Positions 59,510 through 64,000 of a stretch of 64,000 nt of DNA are shown one piece after another. Both the position numbers and the translations under genes were made by a program. Location of the stretch: the NCBI GenBank assembly GCA_018266295.1, contig JAFEAQ010000008.1, positions 1 through 64,000 on the forward strand, written 5' to 3'. Every line of letters starts with the position of its first letter. Positions within the stretch are counted from its first letter, which is position 1. The notes beneath the pieces are model-generated. The model was given only the letters and a program-made list of their open reading frames with translations. It made no database searches and was not told the DNA's origin. Origin of the DNA: Bdellovibrionales bacterium (GTDB lineage: Bacteria > Bdellovibrionota > Bdellovibrionia > Bdellovibrionales > Bdellovibrionaceae).

Positions 59510-60913
59510 CTAAACTTCGATCGTTCCATCCGGCGGGCGAAGACCCTTTTTCTTGATCTTCTCTACCAGGGTTGTGCGATTGAGCTTCAGCAACATCGCG
59601 GCTTGATTGCGATTCCAGCCGGTTTTTTCAAGTGCTCTTAAGATCAGAGCATTTTCGTAGGTATCAACGGCTGTATTGAAATCCAAACCGGCTTCCGGGA
59701 TATCGACAACGCCGACTTCCTGAGCGATCGCTTTGCCGGCTTTGTATTTGAGCGGAAGGTCGACCACTTCTAATTGGCCTTGGCCCTTTAGAATCGTCAT
59801 GCGCTCCATGAGATTTTCTAACTCGCGGATATTGCCTGGCCATGGATAATGGACAAGACAATCGAGGGCTTCTTCCGAAAAACCAGTCAGGCCACGGCCT
59901 TTGTTTTTGCCGAAAGTATCCATGAAGTGTTTCAGTAACAACGGAATATCACTCTTACGTTCACGAAGAGCCGGGATGGTAATAGGAATCACGTTGAGGC
60001 GGTAGTACAAGTCTTCGCGGAACTTTCCGGTCTCAACGGCTTCCTCGAGGTTCACGTTGGTTGCAGCAATCACGCGGACATTCACTTGAACGGTTTTTGT
60101 GCTGCCAACGGGTTCAAAGCTTTTTTCTTGAAGGGCGCGGAGGAGTTTCACTTGCAGAGTCGGGTCCATATCGCCGATCTCGTCGAGGAAAATGGTTCCT
60201 CCGTCAGCCATTTCAAAACGGCCCACACGATTGGCGATGGCGCCGGTGAAAGCACCTTTTACGTGGCCAAAGAGTTCACTCTCAAGCAATTCGCCGGGAA
60301 TCGCGCCACAGTTAATAGGAATAAACGGACCTGTCGCGCGCGGGGAATTGTAGTGAATCGCGCGAGCGATCAACTCTTTACCAGTGCCTGTTTCACCATG
60401 CACAAGCACGGTTGAATCAGAATCAGCGACCCGCTCAACCAGGCGAAGAACACCTTGGATTTGCTCGCTGGTGCCGATGATTTGGTCAAATTTATATTTG
60501 CGATTGAGTTCACTGCGTAGCTGCTGGTTTTCTTGCTGCAAGTGTTTGTGCGCCAAAGCTTTATCAACCAGACTGATGAGCTCATCCAAGTTGAAAGGCT
60601 TGGTGACAAAATGAAACGCGCCTTTTTGAGTGGCGCGAACTGCGGCCTCGATAGTTGCATGACCAGTCAGGATCACGACTTCAATGGCAGGATACAGAGA
60701 TTTCAGGAACGACATGAATTCGATGCCGTCACCGTCGGGAAGATTCAAATCGACGATAGCGAGATCAATAGCCGTATCACCTTGGCAGAGAAGTTTTGCT
60801 TCTTCGATGCGGTTTGCGGTGATGACATTAAGTCCTTTTCTGTCTAACACCCTAAAGAGAGCAGTACGTAAGCTTGATTCATCATCCAGAATAAGCACGC
60901 GATGAGTGCGCAT
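59510..60913 (-). CDS. NtrC-type sigma-54 response regulator
   Basis: 467 residues: receiver domain with phospho-acceptor Asp55 ([11 protein letters not shown]), AAA+ domain ([42 protein letters not shown]) and a Fis-type helix-turn-helix at the C-terminus ([20 protein letters not shown]). The GAFTGA loop is intact, so it should activate sigma-54 promoters. Its partner kinase is encoded 90 bases upstream. The sigma-54-type promoters at 31102 and 42287 are possible targets, but this is only proximity within the window. Confidence 0.95.
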   Translation of the reverse strand: MRTHRVLILDDESSLRTALFRVLDRKGLNVITANRIEEAKLLCQGDTAIDLAIVDLNLPDGDGIEFMSFLKSLYPAIEVVILTGHATIEAAVRATQKGAFHFVTKPFNLDELISLVDKALAHKHLQQENQQLRSELNRKYKFDQIIGTSEQIQGVLRLVERVADSDSTVLVHGETGTGKELIARAIHYNSPRATGPFIPINCGAIPGELLESELFGHVKGAFTGAIANRVGRFEMADGGTIFLDEIGDMDPTLQVKLLRALQEKSFEPVGSTKTVQVNVRVIAATNVNLEEAVETGKFREDLYYRLNVIPITIPALRERKSDIPLLLKHFMDTFGKNKGRGLTGFSEEALDCLVHYPWPGNIRELENLMERMTILKGQGQLEVVDLPLKYKAGKAIAQEVGVVDIPEAGLDFNTAVDTYENALILRALEKTGWNRNQAAMLLKLNRTTLVEKIKKKGLRPPDGTIEV

Positions 60914-61003
60914 GAACCTTCCTTCCTTGGTGGGTTCTCGTTACATTCTTAGAGTAGATGATTTCTGACAGGACTGTCAAAAAATCCGCATGGGAGCTGT
61001 GTT

Positions 61004-62854
61004 TCAGGACCTCAAAACTGGACGAGGGAAGGAAATTTTTGCCAGAGTCTCGAAGTTAGTCGAGGAAGAAATTTCCAACTTACCACCATGGTCCTCGACG
61101 ATCTGCGAGGCCACCGGAATGCCAAGACCGGCACTCTCTTTTTCATAATTAATTCCGTTATTTTTAACCGAAATAACATACTTATCCGTCGTCAGCTGCA
61201 GACTCAAATCCAACTGTCCTTTAAAGTCCGCAGTGGATTTTTTCGCACGCACTTGGATGGAATCGACGGCCATCTGTAAAATATTTTTGATCGCTTGTGA
61301 CAGCAAATTTAAATGCCCACGGGCTGCGCAAACTCCGTCCGGCAAATTCAAAGTCACTTCGATAGCTTGCGACTTGATCTGTAGCTCCATGATTTTGTAA
61401 GCACGCTTAATCACGTCACGCAGATCAAGATCTGTAATCTCATCGACGTTTGGATTTCGTGTGAAACCTAACAAGTTTTGAATAATATCTTTGCAACGAA
61501 GAGCGCCGGCTTCCATCTCGACGATGTCTGGGTACATCGGATGATCTTTTGGCAGGTCCATTTTTATCAGCTGCGTGAAAGAGAGAATTCCCCCCAAAGG
61601 ATTGTTGAGTTCGTGCGCAATACTGCTGCCGATCGTACCAAGCTCGGCAAGCTTCGCTGTTTCAAGCAGCTGCTTTTCCATCAACAGGCGTTGAGTGATG
61701 TCGTGATAGATATTTACAAACACCGGCGGCTTTTGCGGTTCGAGCGACAGACTTTGGCTATAGACTTCAAAAGATTTTGTCGCTTTGCCGCTGTCATGAT
61801 CGAGACGGAAGTTCTTACCGCGCTGGCAGCGTTCGCAAGGGCTTGTACGTCCATAGAGAACTTCATAGCACTTCTTCGCAATGACACTTCCCGAAGCGCG
61901 CTGATTGGTGATTGCGGAGTTTGCCTGAATGATGTCGTAATTACTATCAATGATCGCGACCGGATCCGAAACGGCGTTAAAGGTGGTTTCCCATTGCGTT
62001 TTGATTTCTTCAGATTCTTCGAGCTTCTGAATACGTCCTAACGCCAGGGATACGGCCTCAGCCACGCGATTGAGAAAGTCCACTTCATCACGTAAAAACG
62101 GGCGGTCCGGAGCGCGCATAAAGAAAATACTGCCGATACGGTCGTGCTGACGGAAGAGTGGCACGCGCTGCTGAGTAAAATTCAACTTCGTTTCAACTTG
62201 CTCCGAGAACAAATTATCTTGAGGCGCAAAGAAAATCCGAATCCAAGAAGTCTGAACGGTTGAAGCCATGGCCTCATTCAGAAATTTTTCGATTTCAACC
62301 AGCGAGCCCGCTTTATGCACGGCCATCAGGGCATTCTTCAATCCCTCAATGCGCACATTTGTTTGATAAAGCTTACGGCGGGCTTCGGTCAGGAACTTCG
62401 TACGCTTTTCAACACGCTCTTCAAGCTCGGCCTGCAGGCGAACCAGCTTTTCTTTTTGTTCGCGGATCAGCTTTTCGAGATTCTTATCTTGCTTCTGGCG
62501 ATTGACCTCTTCAAGGGCGCTAAAGAAGTGCGCTTCGATGTCAGTTTCTTGATAAGAAGAAATCACACGGAAGAGTGGATAAAGCTCGTGAATATCGGCG
62601 AGTTGCTCAGGCGCGAAGTCTTTGGGAACCACCGCAATCCACTGAGCCGCCGGGTTATGATCCAGAACTTGATGATAGAATTGGCCGAATTTCTTTTCGA
62701 GGATCGACGTGATAGACAAAGCTACCACGTCGCAGAGCGCGTCCTTACTCCACAGGAGAGCCTGTGAAAGGTCGGGCAGGATTTGGGCGCCGAGGTCGAC
62801 AAGTCGTTCTTCCCACGGCCCAATCAGCAAAAAACTGGTTTTCATTGCGCGCAT
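61004..62854 (-). CDS. Cytoplasmic PAS/GAF histidine kinase
   Basis: 616 residues without membrane segments. A degenerate receiver-like N-terminus (1-120) and a coiled coil (125-165) come first. A GAF-like domain (about 170-285) and a PAS domain (about 290-395) with CERCQRGKNF follow; CxxC there may bind metal or act as a redox switch. HisKA (GSSIAHELNNPLGGILSF) and an ATPase domain with KNNGI and GLGIPVASQIVEDHGG complete the kinase. It very likely phosphorylates the NtrC-type regulator downstream. An intracellular signal is expected from its location. Confidence 0.9.
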   Translation of the reverse strand: MRAMKTSFLLIGPWEERLVDLGAQILPDLSQALLWSKDALCDVVALSITSILEKKFGQFYHQVLDHNPAAQWIAVVPKDFAPEQLADIHELYPLFRVISSYQETDIEAHFFSALEEVNRQKQDKNLEKLIREQKEKLVRLQAELEERVEKRTKFLTEARRKLYQTNVRIEGLKNALMAVHKAGSLVEIEKFLNEAMASTVQTSWIRIFFAPQDNLFSEQVETKLNFTQQRVPLFRQHDRIGSIFFMRAPDRPFLRDEVDFLNRVAEAVSLALGRIQKLEESEEIKTQWETTFNAVSDPVAIIDSNYDIIQANSAITNQRASGSVIAKKCYEVLYGRTSPCERCQRGKNFRLDHDSGKATKSFEVYSQSLSLEPQKPPVFVNIYHDITQRLLMEKQLLETAKLAELGTIGSSIAHELNNPLGGILSFTQLIKMDLPKDHPMYPDIVEMEAGALRCKDIIQNLLGFTRNPNVDEITDLDLRDVIKRAYKIMELQIKSQAIEVTLNLPDGVCAARGHLNLLSQAIKNILQMAVDSIQVRAKKSTADFKGQLDLSLQLTTDKYVISVKNNGINYEKESAGLGIPVASQIVEDHGGKLEISSSTNFETLAKISFPRPVLRS

Positions 62855-62931
62855 GAATGGATTTTATGCCATTTCATACGCGCCGTCCAACAAAGACCCG
62901 CGAGAAAAACCCGCTAGATGAACGTCTAGCG

Positions 62932-63507
62932 CTATCTGCAGAGCTGTGGCGCGATCGAGCGCAAATACGCACGGATGGCTTCCATCGGGACTTTTTCGCG
63001 ATCGAGATTTTTGAGTTCGCCACCGGCAACAATCAAGTCACGAGTCGAGTGGGCTGTCACGCGCTCATAGACAAGGCCCTTCGAAGCAAGAACGGCTTGG
63101 CAAGCACCTTCGCCCGTTTGCTTGTAACGGCAGCCTTGGATTTTCGCGATACCGAAAGTAAATTCTGTGATTGTGGTTTGGTTGTAGAAACCTGTAGAGC
63201 CACTGGTGTAAAGCTCGCCAAGGAAAACTTTTGGCAGCTCTTGGCCCTTCATCACTAAGAGATAGTTAAAATTCTCGCGTTCATTGATATATTCCGGAAC
63301 TTCCTCAAATGGAGTCGGATAATCATTGACGCCCGCTTCATTGGCGAAGAGAACCTTGACGCCTTGAGAGGCGAGTTCGCTGCGGATTGTTTCACGAAGT
63401 TCGTCTTTGAAGCGGGAACTCGCCAGAATAGAGCATTCTTGCGCGAGGGCCGAACTGCCAATCATTGCCACGCACGCACCGATAAAGAGCTTTTTAAAAA
63501 CAGTCAT
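62932..63507 (-). CDS. Secreted protein of unknown function
   Basis: 191 residues with a signal peptide ending in ALA. The mature part has FNYLLVMKGQELPKVFLGELY and GCRYKQTGEGACQAVLASKGLVYERV with four cysteines. I do not recognise a family. A good AGGTGA ribosome site precedes the ATG. Stand-alone. Confidence 0.7.
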   Translation of the reverse strand: MTVFKKLFIGACVAMIGSSALAQECSILASSRFKDELRETIRSELASQGVKVLFANEAGVNDYPTPFEEVPEYINERENFNYLLVMKGQELPKVFLGELYTSGSTGFYNQTTITEFTFGIAKIQGCRYKQTGEGACQAVLASKGLVYERVTAHSTRDLIVAGGELKNLDREKVPMEAIRAYLRSIAPQLCR

Positions 63508-63622
63508 GAAATCACCTCAAAAATGGGAATGAAAAGGCGACTTTACCGGCTCGGACCGCGGAGTTCCAGAGCTGGCTTGGGACTATGAAGAAGATACCAA
63601 GCTGTCAAAGCTTTGGACGGGG

Positions 63623-64000
63623 CTACAGGCCGCAGGCGCGCATAAATTCGCTATGCTTGTAGATGGTAAAATCCGGGTAATCTTCGCGCTGAGCGGGCTG
63701 CTCGCCGACGTGCTCGCCGTGGCAGAAATAGCAGGTTTTGGCTCCGCAGAGTTTGGCGTGACGGATCTCTTGTGACAGACGGTTGCCAATGCTGAGCAGT
63801 TCTTCAGGCTGAATATTTTCTGTTTTCAGAATATCGAGAAAGGCGCCCTTTTTTTCTTCTTTTTTGAAGTTATTCACAAGATAGATCTTCTTGAAGAAGC
63901 GCTCAATCCCGGCGGCTTGAATCTTGCGCTCTTGAGCGACAGGTTCGCCGGAGGTGACCAAAAACAACGTGTACTTTTGCGAAAGCTGGCGCAGATTTTC
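63623..64000 (-). CDS. HAD-superfamily hydrolase (partial)
   Basis: Only the C-terminal 125 residues are in the window; the gene continues past the right edge. LFLVTSGEP is the second HAD motif, NNFKKEEKKG supplies the lysine, and LLSIGNRLSQEIRHAKLCGAKTCYF is the last motif region with G-N in place of the usual G-D. These enzymes are phosphatases of sugar or nucleotide phosphates. Substrate cannot be told. Confidence 0.8.
   Translation of the reverse strand, partial: ENLRQLSQKYTLFLVTSGEPVAQERKIQAAGIERFFKKIYLVNNFKKEEKKGAFLDILKTENIQPEELLSIGNRLSQEIRHAKLCGAKTCYFCHGEHVGEQPAQREDYPDFTIYKHSEFMRACGL

Noticed and set aside
59071-59529. Open frames on both strands across the palindrome array
   Set aside because: They run through hairpins and a terminator, lack ribosome sites and look like chance frames in GC-rich repeats.
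1-64000. CRISPR arrays, insertion sequences, integrases, attachment sites, replication origin
   Set aside because: Looked for regularly spaced repeats, transposase-like proteins, tRNA-edge repeats and DnaA-box clusters; none seen.

Overview
The window looks like chromosome from a predatory bacterium of the Bdellovibrio lineage (phylum Bdellovibrionota). This is an inference from gene content. It carries a large fibre protein resembling the Bdellovibrio mosaic adhesive trimers, an Agl/Glt-type envelope motor operon, several secreted trypsin-like proteases, a secreted NodB-type deacetylase, and many small secreted or lipoprotein genes with no clear relatives. Replication, phage-integration and IS genes are absent, and I found no tRNA, rRNA or CRISPR array. 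Intrinsic terminators separate most convergent pairs.

Region by region. 1-6.7 kb: a truncated fibre gene, then aroF-menG on the minus strand facing menF-menD-menH, so chorismate entry and menaquinone head-group steps sit together. 6.7-13.8 kb: two trypsin-like proteases flanking a deacetylase, proline iminopeptidase, a membrane phosphoesterase and adenosine deaminase, with a 32-residue hydrophobic peptide gene in the gap. 13.9-24.7 kb: transketolase, cheW facing cheA-cheR-cheB, a DUF2914 membrane protein, a secreted protein with a hairpin-masked ribosome site, pcnB, and a hydrolase with an apparently leaderless transcript. 24.8-31.1 kb: a DEAD-box helicase, then a candidate RiPP (modified peptide) operon: sigma-54-type promoter, 50-residue precursor-like peptide, attenuator hairpin, JmjC/cupin oxygenase, cytoplasmic peptide-binding-protein homologue, MFS transporter and an E1/ThiF enzyme.

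31.2-42.3 kb: a long minus-strand operon with one TolQ/ExbB-like and two ExbD-like proteins, TPR proteins, a TonB/AgmX-like protein, a lipoprotein, an outer-membrane barrel and a VWA lipoprotein. It resembles the Myxococcus Agl-Glt gliding machine and starts from another sigma-54-type promoter. 42.4-46.5 kb: an AT-rich second peptide-modification-like cluster (small secreted peptide, anchored peptide-binding protein, YcaO enzyme, histidine kinase). 46.6-52.3 kb: two related plus-strand structured RNA candidates about 5 kb apart. The second is antisense to a 40-residue cationic peptide gene whose ribosome site is masked. Between them lie a cyclase-like membrane protein, a secreted HExxH protein and a third trypsin-like protease. 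52.3-64 kb: an envelope beta-propeller lipoprotein, mutY, speB, a second VWA lipoprotein, a DUF1402-like protein, small secreted proteins, a palindrome array, an NtrC-type sigma-54 activator with its PAS kinase, and a truncated HAD hydrolase.

The most promising new biology is the sigma-54-driven RiPP-like operon, the YcaO/solute-binding/kinase cluster, the repeated structured RNA, and the tiny peptides with masked ribosome sites. All functional claims for these are inferences from sequence.
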